Source of the DNA: Flavobacteriaceae bacterium
Lineage (GTDB): Bacteria > Bacteroidota > Bacteroidia > Flavobacteriales > Flavobacteriaceae
Direction of reading: 5' to 3'
DNA length: 64,000 bases
NCBI GenBank assembly: GCA_013373635.1
Contig: JABXHN010000003.1
Location: forward strand, 248,001-312,000
Shown here: positions 9,122 through 17,950 of the stretch, piece after piece
Numbering within the stretch: the first letter of the stretch is position 1
How the letters are laid out: each line of letters begins with the position of its first letter
Translations under genes and position numbers: made by a program
The notes under the pieces: model-generated
The model's database searches: none
Told to the model about the DNA's origin: nothing
Seen by the model: the letters and a program-made list of their open reading frames with translations, nothing else

Positions 9122-9828
9122 TAGGTCTGAATTGATTTAGTAATAAACGCTTTAAATTCTCTAGATATAGGGATGTGTACTTGATTGATAATCACATCAG
9201 TCAGATTGATCACCGATATATGATTGATATTGACCATATAGGATTTATGAGCTCTATAAAATTGATCAGAGGGCAACTTTTCAGCGTATTCTTTAAAGCT
9301 TGCTCTAACGAGATATTTATTCTTTATAGTATGTATTTCAAGGTATACATGATCCGATTTTATAAATAATATATCATTGTAAGGAATGCGCTTATACTGT
9401 TGATTACTCTTGACAAAGATACTGTCATCGATAAGATTTTTGGGAGTATTTTCCTTTGATACAGAATCTATACTATTAATTTTATATCCATGACTTTCAA
9501 TTAGTTGAACTATATCATCTCCACAATCACTTTTAGAAAATACAGAGATATTGTCTAACTCTAACTCCTCTTCAGAAATAACAGCAAATGGGATTTGATT
9601 GTCTCTGCTTATAGAGATTGCTTTATCCAATAACACTTTTTTTGAAGCAGGTGAAGAAATCAACACCAGATTTACAGGTTCAAACTGAAGTGATTCTTCA
9701 AATTCATCGATACTCTTCGTATTTAACAGATGATCACACTGAAGATCAGCAATAGTCTTTTCGAAATCAGTATTGACTTGAGAATAAAGTTCTAAAATTA
9801 AAATATTGACACTTTTCTTTTGATTCAC
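9121..9828 (-). CDS. LytTR DNA-binding regulator with a degenerate receiver domain
   Basis: 235 aa from a GTG at 9826-9828. The C-terminal half (about 130-235) is a LytTR DNA-binding domain (SDHVYLEIHT, FYRAHKSYMVNINH). The N-terminal 115 residues look like a receiver fold, but the phospho-acceptor Asp is Ser in VNLVLISSP and the N-terminal acidic pair is absent (ILILELYS), so phosphorylation is unlikely. It sits between menA (17 bases upstream) and menC (1-base overlap). It could regulate the cluster or itself; its target cannot be read from sequence. Confidence 0.8.
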   Translation of the reverse strand: MNQKKSVNILILELYSQVNTDFEKTIADLQCDHLLNTKSIDEFEESLQFEPVNLVLISSPASKKVLLDKAISISRDNQIPFAVISEEELELDNISVFSKSDCGDDIVQLIESHGYKINSIDSVSKENTPKNLIDDSIFVKSNQQYKRIPYNDILFIKSDHVYLEIHTIKNKYLVRASFKEYAEKLPSDQFYRAHKSYMVNINHISVINLTDVIINQVHIPISREFKAFITKSIQT

Positions 9829-9844
9829 TGCAACCGTTTATACC

Positions 9845-10741
9845 CTAAAGATAACTAAGTGTAAATAAAATTGACCATAAAAAAGTTAGAACAGCTACTT
9901 TTTTAAGTTCTGGATCAAAATTTCGAGGGTCTTTTAACTGACTAACAAATCTCAAATGTTTAAAAAGGGGAATAAAGACGATTAAGTGTAGGGCTGATTG
10001 TAAAGAAGCATAGTGAAGAACGGTATAGACTAAAGCAGCTACAAAAGGTATCAAAATCAGACTCAAGTGATATTTTTTAGCCCACTGGAGACCAAAATTA
10101 ACTACCATGGTGTTTTTACCGCTTTTCTTGTCGTTTTCACAATCTCTCATATTGTTGAGATTGAGAACTGCTGTAGCCAACATTCCAATAATCAAAGCGA
10201 TGTATAAATGATCGAGTTTTAATGATTTAGTATATAGAAAAACTGTTCCTAAGACTGCTAACAGACCAAAAAACACAAAGACAAAAACATCTCCAAGACC
10301 TCTGTATCCATAAGAACGATCCCCAACGGTATAGGCTATAGCCGCCCATATACTCAAAAATGCAAAGAGTAAAAACAAGAGAATATACACCCAACTATCA
10401 AAGGCTAAATATATCAAGGTAGAACTACTTAATAAGGCTGTAATTGCAGTAATAATCATCCCTTTCTTAAGCGATGATCTCGAAAGCAATCCCGATTGCA
10501 ATACCCGTTTAGGCCCTATTCTATCGTCATTATCTGTCCCTTTAACTCCATCTCCATAATCATTGGCGAAATTTGAAAGCACCTGAAACAACAAGGTGGT
10601 AAGCAGTGCAAAAAGAAGGATCTCATAACGCATAAAACCCTGTTGATAAGCCAGCGAACTACCAGCTATAATACCTGAAAATGACAATGGAAGCGTTCTC
10701 AGCCGAGCGGCCTTAATCCAAACCGATACCTTAGTGCTCAT
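9845..10741 (-). CDS. menA: 1,4-Dihydroxy-2-naphthoate polyprenyltransferase
   Basis: 298 aa UbiA-family membrane prenyltransferase with eight or nine hydrophobic helices. Both Asp-rich motifs that bind Mg-prenyl diphosphate are visible: NFANDYGDGVKGTD near residue 60 and NNMRDCENDKKSG near 195. It joins a polyprenyl chain to DHNA to make demethylmenaquinone at the inner membrane. The ATG overlaps the end of the upstream S1 gene by 11 bases. Next downstream is the LytTR gene. Confidence 0.9.
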   Translation of the reverse strand: MSTKVSVWIKAARLRTLPLSFSGIIAGSSLAYQQGFMRYEILLFALLTTLLFQVLSNFANDYGDGVKGTDNDDRIGPKRVLQSGLLSRSSLKKGMIITAITALLSSSTLIYLAFDSWVYILLFLLFAFLSIWAAIAYTVGDRSYGYRGLGDVFVFVFFGLLAVLGTVFLYTKSLKLDHLYIALIIGMLATAVLNLNNMRDCENDKKSGKNTMVVNFGLQWAKKYHLSLILIPFVAALVYTVLHYASLQSALHLIVFIPLFKHLRFVSQLKDPRNFDPELKKVAVLTFLWSILFTLSYL

Positions 10742-11567
10742 TTAAATAAACTCCTTCGTCTTTTAGCGTTACTAGTTTGTTTTTATAAAGGCTCCCCAAT
10801 GCTTTTTTAAAGGTTTTTTTACTCATTTCTAAAACATCTTTAATCGCTTCAGGAGAGGATTTATCATTGAGCTCCATATAACCGTCGTGATCTTTTAAGA
10901 AGTCGATGATCTTTTGTGAAGAAGGCTCGATAACAGCTATACCGATTGGTTGTAAGCTAATGTCTAGTTTTTGATCTTCTCTAATTTTTTTGACATAAGC
11001 TCTAAGTTTATCACCGACAGCAAGTTTTTTAAAGACTTCATTAGCGTAAATCAATCCCTTATGCCTATTGTTGACAATGACATCCCATCCTAATTCAGAT
11101 TCACGAGTAAGAAGCACAAATACCTCCTCACCTATTTCTAAATCCATGGTATCATTCGACAAGAACTTATCGAGCTTATTGGAAGCGACCAATCTAAAAG
11201 TTACTTCATCTAAATAGCAGTATACGACATAAGATTGTCCTTCGACCATCTTAAATCGCTGTTCTTTAAATGGAACTAAGAGGTGTTTTTCAAGACCCCA
11301 ATCCATAAAAGCTCCTATTTCATTGACTTCAGCAACCCTTAGTAAGGCAAATTTATCTCTTTGAACATAGGGTTTAAGAGTAGTTGCCACAGGTCGTTCT
11401 TGATGGTCTAAATAACAAAAAACATCGAGCTGATCTCCTATCTGATACGAATCTGGCTTGTATTTATTTGGAAGTAAAATATCGGTACCATCTTCATCAC
11501 CTAAGAATAGTCCAACGCTAGTCTCTCTTAAAATTGATAAGTTGTTGAATTTGCCTAAATATATCAT
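10731..11567 (-). CDS. CvfB-like S1 RNA-binding protein
   Basis: 278 aa. It has S1-like OB domains in tandem (MIYLGKFNNLSILR..., LLRVAEVNEIGAFMDWG, and a third near residues 145-205) and a C-terminal winged helix (SPEAIKDVLEMSKKTFKKAL). This matches the CvfB/YitL family, RNA-binding proteins that affect virulence regulators in Firmicutes. In flavobacteria the gene usually lies in the men cluster. It starts 30 bases after menD and has its own promoter box exactly four bases before the ATG. Confidence 0.82.
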   Translation of the reverse strand: MIYLGKFNNLSILRETSVGLFLGDEDGTDILLPNKYKPDSYQIGDQLDVFCYLDHQERPVATTLKPYVQRDKFALLRVAEVNEIGAFMDWGLEKHLLVPFKEQRFKMVEGQSYVVYCYLDEVTFRLVASNKLDKFLSNDTMDLEIGEEVFVLLTRESELGWDVIVNNRHKGLIYANEVFKKLAVGDKLRAYVKKIREDQKLDISLQPIGIAVIEPSSQKIIDFLKDHDGYMELNDKSSPEAIKDVLEMSKKTFKKALGSLYKNKLVTLKDEGVYLNEH

Positions 11568-11571
11568 ACGA

Positions 11572-11579
11572 CAAAAGTA
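11572..11579 (-). promoter_or_regulatory. -7 promoter box, predicted leaderless start of the CvfB-like gene
   Basis: TACTTTTG on the minus strand matches TAnnTTTG exactly. Four bases (TCGT) separate it from the ATG. The same N4 spacing separates the box from the first G of the SRP RNA in this window, so transcription should begin on the A of the ATG. Confidence 0.6.
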
Positions 11580-11596
11580 AACTTAATTCGGTAATC

Positions 11597-13360
11597 CTAA
11601 CTGATTTGGGAACTCAAATGCGCAAAATAGTCGCTTAAGACCTTATCGTTGATCAATCTCGGTGTTTTTACCTCCAGTACTTTTGCTTTATTTGAAGGCT
11701 CTAAAAATTCACTTAATTCACGATCAAGAGAAGGCTTGTCATCAGCTGTACTGTATGAAATTCCATAAGCAGTACAAAGCGCTTCTATATTGACATTGTG
11801 TGGGGTTTCAAAGTAGGTTTCAAAGTTTTTATCATCAATCGAAGTCGGTAAAATTCTAAAGATACCTCCACCTGAATTATTGATAAGCAGCACTCTAAAA
11901 TTAGGGTGAATATATGAATTCCAGAAGGCGTTTGAATCGTATAAAAAGCTCAAATCCCCAGTCACTAAAACAGTCATTCCTTTAAACACAATACTGGCAC
12001 CTACTGCTGTAGATGTCGAACCGTCTATTCCTGAGGCTCCTCTATTACAGTGCAATTGATGACAACTCATATTGGGAAAGAGCTGCGCATAACGTATGGA
12101 AGCCGAATTGGAATAATGAACCAACACATCCTTTAAATCGAGTTTTGACAAGGCCACATGAACCTGTAAGTCTGAAAAAGGAAGGGTTTGAACAAAATCT
12201 TCTGACCCTGACAGAATGGTATTATAGGTTGCAGTCCATTGAGTTTTATAGGCATTCGAATGACTAGATTTAGAATCCGATAAAAACTTTGTAAGCAATT
12301 CCTCAACACTGACATTTAGATGTTGTGTCAATTTAAAAAAGGTATCGTTCGCTTTGTTTTTACCCCAATGCCAATGTGTTTTAGGAGCATAGGTTCTCAA
12401 AAACTGTTTGATTTTCTTAGAGACGATAGCTCCCCCAATAGTGATGACTAAATCGGGTTGGAGATCCAACCACATTTGAGGATCATTTTTCTTTTCTAGA
12501 GGAACTAACAAACTATCAATTCGTTCGATAAAATTAGGATGATGGGCATTCGAAGTCGTTTCAGTCAAAACTAAAAACGCATCAGACTCTCCTAATCGAT
12601 TAATTAAATCATCTGAAAGTTGATCAAAAGAACACTGTCCAATAATGATTAGAGTCTTTTTAGAACCATCCCATACTTCTTGAAGTTCATCCCACTTATA
12701 ATCGAGAGTTGTTTTTGATTTGATTTTAACTGGAGTTCTTTGATCAGCAACTTCTTCAAGCTGATATAGGGGCTCTTCAAATGGAGCATTGAGATGCACT
12801 GGCCATTGAGATTCCAAAGACGATTCCAAAGCTTGTCTAATCAATCTCTTGTTAGAATGAAGGATAGACTCCTGCTCTTGCTCTATTTCTATATCCGAAG
12901 AAAGCGTAATACCCAATCCCTTTTGCCATTTTACACTGGCATGAGAACAATCTTGAATGAGATTGACTTGATGTCCAATATGATTAAAAAAGACCCCGTC
13001 TTGACGTATGGTCTGTCCATCACCCTTATCGATCAAATAAGAAGGGCGATCTGCTGAAATTACAACTAGTGGTACCTGAGCGTAATAGGCTTCGACAATA
13101 GCGGGATAATAGTTTAACAATGCTGAACCAGAAGTACAGACTAAAGCGACCGGCTTATTTGTTTGTTGAGCCATACCCAATGCAAAAAATGCAGCAGAAC
13201 GCTCATCTACAATACTGTAACAATTAAAAAAGGGATCCGCTGAAAAGCTAAGGGTTAATGGAGCGTTTCGAGAACCTGGAGAAATGACAATGCGCTCAAT
13301 ATTGAAATTTTTACACTCGGTGCATATCGCTTGAGCCAATGGGATTCTCGAATACTTCAT
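11597..13360 (-). CDS. menD: 2-Succinyl-5-enolpyruvyl-6-hydroxy-3-cyclohexene-1-carboxylate synthase
   Basis: 587 aa, thiamine-diphosphate enzyme. The N-terminal Pyr domain has SPGSRNAPLT and DERSAAFFALG, the latter carrying the Glu that activates ThDP. The C-terminal PP domain has the metal/ThDP motif GDLSFLYDSNAF...NNSGGGIF. MenD joins 2-oxoglutarate to isochorismate, the first committed step of classical menaquinone synthesis. It is 52 bases downstream of menF, with its own promoter box. Confidence 0.93.
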   Translation of the reverse strand: MKYSRIPLAQAICTECKNFNIERIVISPGSRNAPLTLSFSADPFFNCYSIVDERSAAFFALGMAQQTNKPVALVCTSGSALLNYYPAIVEAYYAQVPLVVISADRPSYLIDKGDGQTIRQDGVFFNHIGHQVNLIQDCSHASVKWQKGLGITLSSDIEIEQEQESILHSNKRLIRQALESSLESQWPVHLNAPFEEPLYQLEEVADQRTPVKIKSKTTLDYKWDELQEVWDGSKKTLIIIGQCSFDQLSDDLINRLGESDAFLVLTETTSNAHHPNFIERIDSLLVPLEKKNDPQMWLDLQPDLVITIGGAIVSKKIKQFLRTYAPKTHWHWGKNKANDTFFKLTQHLNVSVEELLTKFLSDSKSSHSNAYKTQWTATYNTILSGSEDFVQTLPFSDLQVHVALSKLDLKDVLVHYSNSASIRYAQLFPNMSCHQLHCNRGASGIDGSTSTAVGASIVFKGMTVLVTGDLSFLYDSNAFWNSYIHPNFRVLLINNSGGGIFRILPTSIDDKNFETYFETPHNVNIEALCTAYGISYSTADDKPSLDRELSEFLEPSNKAKVLEVKTPRLINDKVLSDYFAHLSSQIS

Positions 13361-13364
13361 ATAA

Positions 13365-13372
13365 CAAAAATA
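13365..13372 (-). promoter_or_regulatory. -7 promoter box, predicted leaderless start of menD
   Basis: TATTTTTG on the minus strand is an exact TAnnTTTG match. Four bases (TTAT) separate it from the menD ATG at 13358-13360. No good -33 box is seen at the usual distance, so the call rests on the -7 match and its position. Confidence 0.55.
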
Positions 13373-13412
13373 CAGTCCCTTGAACTCATAACCTCATAAT
13401 TTTAAAAAAAAA

Positions 13413-14453
13413 TTATTCAAAGATGGAGGATAGTGTCATCGATTTTTTGACCGTTTCTTCCCATTCTAATTCTGGATTAGAATCTGCAGTAATTCCACCA
13501 CCTACGTAGAGACTCGCAATCTGATGATCAATCTTCATCGATCGAATATTGACTCCTAAATATGAATAGACTTCTCCTCTAGAATCAATTTGTTGTACCG
13601 GACCCATAAAACCAGCGTAAAAAATGCGATTTAGATCTTCATTCTCTTTGAGATACTGATGTGCTAGATTGGCCGGCAAGCCACATACTGCAGGAGTTGG
13701 ATGTAAGGCTTTTATCAAATCAATCAACTGTGAAGCTTTTAGTTGTCCGCAAAATTCCTGCTTGAGGTGTAATAAGTTACCTGCCTGAACCGTTTCAACA
13801 TCAGAACAATCAAATGTGAGGTTTAAGCCCCTTAATTGTCGTTCGATATATCGAGTGACTAATTGTTGCTCTTCTAATTCTTTGGATCCCCATTGAGCTG
13901 ATAAATCAGCCCACCTGGTACCTGCAAGTGATACTGTTTTAAATTCTTGATCTGCTACAGACACTAACAATTCAGGGCTAGCTCCTATCCACAAACCTAT
14001 TTGGGGATGATAAAAGCAATAGGTAAATGCCTTAGGGTAAGTCTTGTTGAGTTTACAGTAGATATCGAGAGGATTAGCCTTGATATGTGCTTTGATTTCA
14101 CGAGCGAGCACCACCTTTTCCAAAGAACTTTTTTTGATGTAGTCCACTGCTTTTTGAACACTTTGTATGTGTTTTTGTCGATCACCTTGATCAAAAATTG
14201 AGAATTCCATCAAAGCTTCACTGCAGTTAAGCTCATCTATAGTCAACACATGATCACTTTCGATCGTATAAGTAGCCTTTGAATCAAATCTACCGATGAC
14301 AAAACCTTTTTTTTGAAGAAGAGCATCTTGAATCAAACGATCGTCATTTTGTAAAAATGCCGTCGTATGACTTTGATGAGGGAGTGAAAAGACCACAAAA
14401 GGTAACTTTGAGTCCCACTGCTTTTGAATCTTCGAACAAAAATATTCTTTCAT
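13413..14453 (-). CDS. menF: Isochorismate synthase
   Basis: 346 aa chorismate-binding enzyme. Typical motifs are VVLAREI near residue 117, ASPELLVSV, SLAGTRW, HPTPAVCGLP and FYAGFMGPV near 290. It isomerises chorismate to isochorismate. The anthranilate and salicylate synthase families share this fold, but menD next to it and the length support isochorismate synthase. Its ATG directly follows the stop of the thioesterase gene with no gap, so the two are one transcript. Confidence 0.87.
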   Translation of the reverse strand: MKEYFCSKIQKQWDSKLPFVVFSLPHQSHTTAFLQNDDRLIQDALLQKKGFVIGRFDSKATYTIESDHVLTIDELNCSEALMEFSIFDQGDRQKHIQSVQKAVDYIKKSSLEKVVLAREIKAHIKANPLDIYCKLNKTYPKAFTYCFYHPQIGLWIGASPELLVSVADQEFKTVSLAGTRWADLSAQWGSKELEEQQLVTRYIERQLRGLNLTFDCSDVETVQAGNLLHLKQEFCGQLKASQLIDLIKALHPTPAVCGLPANLAHQYLKENEDLNRIFYAGFMGPVQQIDSRGEVYSYLGVNIRSMKIDHQIASLYVGGGITADSNPELEWEETVKKSMTLSSIFE

Positions 14454-14867
14454 TTACTTTTTAAGTGCTATTGTCGAAAGTTTACAAAGAGAAATCAATT
14501 GATCTTGTTCATCGCAAATTCTAATTTCCCATAATTGAGTCGTTCTGCCTTTGTGAATAAAACGAGCAGTAGCGTATACATAGCCTTCTTTAATGCTTTT
14601 GAGGTGATTTGCTGAAATCTCCATCCCTCTAATCATAAAGTGCTCAGCATCTAAGAAAATATAAGAGGCTGCTGATCCTACACTCTCTGCCAATGCGACA
14701 CTAGCCCCTCCGTGAAGAATTCCATCAGGCTGATGAACCTTAGGACCTACAGGCATTCGTGCGGTTAAATAATCGTCTCCCACATCGATATATTCAATCG
14801 ACAAGGTTTCCATCAGTGTGTTTTTACTGATTTGATTGCATTTAGATAGTACGGCTTCTTTATTCAT
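14454..14867 (-). CDS. menI: Hotdog-fold thioesterase, probable DHNA-CoA thioesterase
   Basis: 137 aa PaaI/YdiI-like hotdog protein. The motif GILHGGASVALAESVGSAAS carries the catalytic HGG and Glu of this subfamily. Being first in a transcript with menF and menD makes hydrolysis of 1,4-dihydroxy-2-naphthoyl-CoA the likely job, but this is inferred from context. A promoter box four bases before the ATG suggests that the men transcript begins here, leaderless. Confidence 0.78.
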   Translation of the reverse strand: MNKEAVLSKCNQISKNTLMETLSIEYIDVGDDYLTARMPVGPKVHQPDGILHGGASVALAESVGSAASYIFLDAEHFMIRGMEISANHLKSIKEGYVYATARFIHKGRTTQLWEIRICDEQDQLISLCKLSTIALKK

Positions 14868-14871
14868 AGGA

Positions 14872-14904
14872 TAAATTTAGAAAAAAGGATTAGTTCTCCT
14901 CAAA
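14872..14904 (-). promoter_or_regulatory. Promoter of the menI-menF transcript, predicted leaderless
   Basis: On the minus strand TTTG (14901-14904) is followed after 21 bases by TAAATTTA (14872-14879), one base off TAnnTTTG. Four bases (TCCT) then lead to the ATG. Both boxes are at acceptable spacing for a Bacteroidota promoter. Confidence 0.55.
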
Positions 14905-15801
14905 GTATTCAATGATTCTTGTCGTGTAGGTCATATTAGGCATCACAATTTGTTTGACCCAGTTTTGATATTGAGTCCCATCGGTCTGATAAACAAAGTT
15001 TTGCGTAAATGTAGTCGTTCCCTCTTTGGTGATCTTTTTGATCATTTGATCCTTTTCATTAAATTCAAATTCTTCTTCCTTTTCGACATACCACTGATTT
15101 GAATCCAGTAAATAAAGTTCATTTTTGAGATAAACGACATTAGCCCGATGATCGTATTTTACAGTTTCAGCTCGATCTTCTATACCGTCTAAAAAATATA
15201 CATTTCGAACATTTATCAGTGAATCGAGCTCCATCGATAAAGCCGGAATACTATCGATTTGTCGTTTGACAACACTATCGATAAGTACAGTTGTTTTGTA
15301 ATGACCTAAACTGTCTTTTAAACGACTAAATTGTGTTGTTAACTGTCCGTTTTTTGTGAGTTTTTTAATCTCGATTAATTGATGAAGTGAATCGTAACTA
15401 AAGTTTAATTCCTCCAGAGTTCTTCCCTTATAATCAACAATCACTTCTCTTTTTAAAATTGCTGTAGAGTCGTTTTGATATATGTTAATCACAGAGGCCT
15501 CTTGGTCGAGTTGACCCGCTTCGTAGAGTTCGATTCTTCTTTCGACAAGCAGGCTATCCTTGTAGGTATAGCTAATTTGTTGGTAATTGTTTTCATCGTA
15601 AAAGGAAATCAATTGTTCGAGCTTTCCATCTCTAGTGAAACTGTAAAGTTCCTTACCGTAACTAGTGAGAACAGTACATTTTTTTACAGGTCCATTAAGT
15701 CCGTAATCCCATCGTCCTTTGAGCTGCTGTCCATAGCCATTAGCAGCTAAAAACAACCCAAATAAGGATACTGTAATAAAGCTTTTGATTCCTTGTTTCA
15801 C
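14890..15801 (-). CDS. Secreted protein of unknown function
   Basis: 303 aa from a GTG at 15799-15801, which gives a clean signal peptide (MKQGIKSFITVSLFGLFLAANGYGQ). The mature part is a run of beta-strand units of the form SFYDENNYQQISYTYKD and NFSYDSLHQLIEIKKL, resembling the YD/RHS-like or YwqK-like repeat proteins common in Bacteroidota. I do not recognise a named family. It follows dnaK closely, but the dnaK terminator lies between them and a promoter box four bases before the GTG suggests separate transcription. Confidence 0.75.
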   Translation of the reverse strand: MKQGIKSFITVSLFGLFLAANGYGQQLKGRWDYGLNGPVKKCTVLTSYGKELYSFTRDGKLEQLISFYDENNYQQISYTYKDSLLVERRIELYEAGQLDQEASVINIYQNDSTAILKREVIVDYKGRTLEELNFSYDSLHQLIEIKKLTKNGQLTTQFSRLKDSLGHYKTTVLIDSVVKRQIDSIPALSMELDSLINVRNVYFLDGIEDRAETVKYDHRANVVYLKNELYLLDSNQWYVEKEEEFEFNEKDQMIKKITKEGTTTFTQNFVYQTDGTQYQNWVKQIVMPNMTYTTRIIEYFEEN

Positions 15802-15805
15802 CTTG

Positions 15806-15813
15806 TAAAAATA
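15806..15813 (-). promoter_or_regulatory. -7-like promoter box of the secreted unknown, next to the dnaK terminator
   Basis: TATTTTTA on the minus strand is one base off TAnnTTTG. Four bases (CAAG) separate it from the GTG. The space between the dnaK terminator hairpin and the start codon is about 14 bases, so any -33 contact would fall inside the terminator stem. Confidence 0.45.
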
Positions 15814-15815
15814 TC

Positions 15816-15843
15816 AAAAAAAAGGGCGGAAATCCGCCCTTTT
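15816..15843 (-). terminator. Intrinsic terminator of dnaK
   Basis: On the minus strand an 11-bp stem (AAAAGGGCGGA pairing with TCCGCCCTTTT) with a two-base loop is followed by a run of T. The stop codon of dnaK lies about 20 bases before it. Confidence 0.92.
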
Positions 15844-15863
15844 CAACTATTTGTTTTATGAAA

Positions 15864-17771
15864 TTACTTCACTTCTTCGAAGTCAACATCTTCTACGTTA
15901 TCTCCTTGGTTTTCGCTTGAAGCAGCTTCACCTTGAGCACCATCAGCTCCAGGAGCTTGTCCTGCTTCCGCCTGAGCTTTGTACATTTCTTCAGAAGCAA
16001 CTTTCCATGCTTCATTAAGAGCGTCTAATGCAGGAGTAATAACCGCTACATCTCTTGACTCTAAGGCTTTTTTAAGCTCTTCCAACGATTTTTCAATTGG
16101 AGCTTTCTTATCATCAGAGAGTTTATCTCCAAACTCTTTTAATTGTTTTTCAGTTTGGAATACCATGGCATCAGCTTCGTTGATCTTATCAGCAGTTTCT
16201 TTTGCTTTCTTATCCGCCTCTGCATTCGCCTCTGCGTCTGCTTTCATCTTTTGAATTTCTTCTTCAGTCAATCCAGAAGAAGCTTCAATTCTAATGTCTT
16301 GCGTCTTGTTAGTCGCCTTATCGGTAGCAGATACTTTGATAATACCGTTAGCATCAATATCGAAGGTTACTTCAATTTGAGGAACCCCTCTTTGTGCTGG
16401 TGGAATACCATCTAAGTGGAAACGACCGATTGTTTTATTGTCTTGAGCCATTGGACGCTCACCTTGTAATACGTGAATCTCAACTGAAGGTTGATTATCT
16501 GCAGCTGTAGAGAACACCTGAGATTTCTTCGTAGGAATGGTTGTATTTGATTCGATGAGTTTTGTCATCACACCTCCCATAGTTTCAATACCTAATGAAA
16601 GTGGCGTTACATCTAACAACAATACATCCTTAACATCTCCAGTTAAAACTCCACCTTGGATTGCAGCTCCTACAGCAACAACTTCATCTGGGTTTACTCC
16701 TTTTGATGGTTTCTTTCCAAAGAATTTCTCAACCGCTTCTTGAACAGCAGGAATACGAGTAGAACCACCAACTAAGATAATTTCATCGATATCACTCTTA
16801 GAAAGCCCTGCAGATTTTAATGCAGATTCACATGGTTTAATGGTACGCGCTACTAAATCGTCAATTAATTGATCGAATTTAGCTTTAGTCAATGTTTTCA
16901 CTAAGTGCTTAGGTCCTGAAGCAGTAGCTGTAACATAAGGAAGGTTGATCTCTGTTTGAGCAGAAGATGAAAGTTCAATCTTCGCTTTTTCAGCAGCCTC
17001 TCTTAAACGTTGAAGAGCCATGGCGTCTTTTCTGAGATCCATATTTTCTTCTGCCATGAATTCATCTGCTAACCAATCGATAATTTTTTGATCAACATCA
17101 TCCCCCCCTAAGTGGGTATCTCCATCAGTTGATAATACTTCGAATACACCATCACCTAATTCAAGGATGGAAACGTCATGAGTTCCACCTCCAAAGTCGA
17201 ATACAACAATCTTTTGATCTTTATCTTTTTTATCTAAACCATATGCTAGTGAAGCAGCAGTTGGCTCATTGATAATACGCTCTACTTTTAAACCAGCAAT
17301 TTCACCAGCTTCTTTAGTAGCTTGACGCTGTGCGTCGTTAAAGTATGCAGGTACTGTAATAACAGCTCCTGTTACATCTTGTCCCAAATAATCCTCAGCT
17401 GTTTTCTTCATCTTTTGAAGAACCATCGCTGACAATTCTTGAGGAGTGTACAAACGTCCGTCAATATCTACTCTAGGAGTATCATTGTCACCTTTAACTA
17501 CTTTATAAGGTACGCGTCCTGCTTCTTTAGAAGATTCAGAAAATTTGTTCCCCATAAATCGTTTGATCGAATAAATGGTCTTTTCAGGATTTGTTACTGC
17601 CTGTCTTTTTGCAGCATCTCCAACCTTGATTTCACCACCTTCAACAAAGGCTATAACGGAAGGCGTTGTTCTTTTTCCTTCTGCATTAGGAATTACAACG
17701 GGTTCATTCCCCTCCATTACGGAAACACAAGAGTTCGTTGTTCCTAAATCGATACCTATAATTTTACTCAT
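15864..17771 (-). CDS. dnaK: Chaperone protein DnaK (Hsp70)
   Basis: 635 aa. The actin-like ATPase domain begins [12 protein letters not shown] and contains [12 protein letters not shown] and [10 protein letters not shown]. The substrate domain starts after [11 protein letters not shown]. The C-terminal tail is Gly/Ala/Gln-rich and ends [10 protein letters not shown]. It refolds proteins with DnaJ and GrpE, neither of which is adjacent. The promoter region shows a sigma-54-like element shared with clpB rather than a CIRCE box. An intrinsic terminator follows. Confidence 0.98.
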   Translation of the reverse strand: MSKIIGIDLGTTNSCVSVMEGNEPVVIPNAEGKRTTPSVIAFVEGGEIKVGDAAKRQAVTNPEKTIYSIKRFMGNKFSESSKEAGRVPYKVVKGDNDTPRVDIDGRLYTPQELSAMVLQKMKKTAEDYLGQDVTGAVITVPAYFNDAQRQATKEAGEIAGLKVERIINEPTAASLAYGLDKKDKDQKIVVFDFGGGTHDVSILELGDGVFEVLSTDGDTHLGGDDVDQKIIDWLADEFMAEENMDLRKDAMALQRLREAAEKAKIELSSSAQTEINLPYVTATASGPKHLVKTLTKAKFDQLIDDLVARTIKPCESALKSAGLSKSDIDEIILVGGSTRIPAVQEAVEKFFGKKPSKGVNPDEVVAVGAAIQGGVLTGDVKDVLLLDVTPLSLGIETMGGVMTKLIESNTTIPTKKSQVFSTAADNQPSVEIHVLQGERPMAQDNKTIGRFHLDGIPPAQRGVPQIEVTFDIDANGIIKVSATDKATNKTQDIRIEASSGLTEEEIQKMKADAEANAEADKKAKETADKINEADAMVFQTEKQLKEFGDKLSDDKKAPIEKSLEELKKALESRDVAVITPALDALNEAWKVASEEMYKAQAEAGQAPGADGAQGEAASSENQGDNVEDVDFEEVK

Positions 17772-17823
17772 GATTTATGTATTTAATTTTATTTCAATTT
17801 TATTTTAAACTCACAGCACATAA

Positions 17824-17864
17824 GACAACTATTGTGCCATTGATAAAAATATGACAGTCTGACA
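17824..17864 (-). promoter_or_regulatory. Sigma-54-like heat-shock promoter element of dnaK
   Basis: On the minus strand TGGCAC (17834-17839), five bases, then TTGTC (17824-17828) match the -24/-12 layout TGGCAC-N5-TTGCW, except for C to T in the -12 box. Upstream are two TGTC motifs (17861-17864 and 17853-17856) flanking AGAC; the nearer one ends 13 bases before TGG. The predicted leader is about 40 bases. The clpB promoter has the same spacing. Confidence 0.55.
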
Positions 17865-17950
17865 GTTTTAATTGGAACTATAATTTTATTGTGTCATGGT
17901 TAAGAGTTCGAAATAAAGTCTATTTTTACGATACCTTTAAACCTAAAACC

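Noticed and set aside
17772-17950. CIRCE (HrcA) operator or rpoH-type promoter before dnaK
   Set aside because: No TTAGCACTC-N9-GAGTGCTAA pattern or close variant is present in the dnaK-sdaA spacer.
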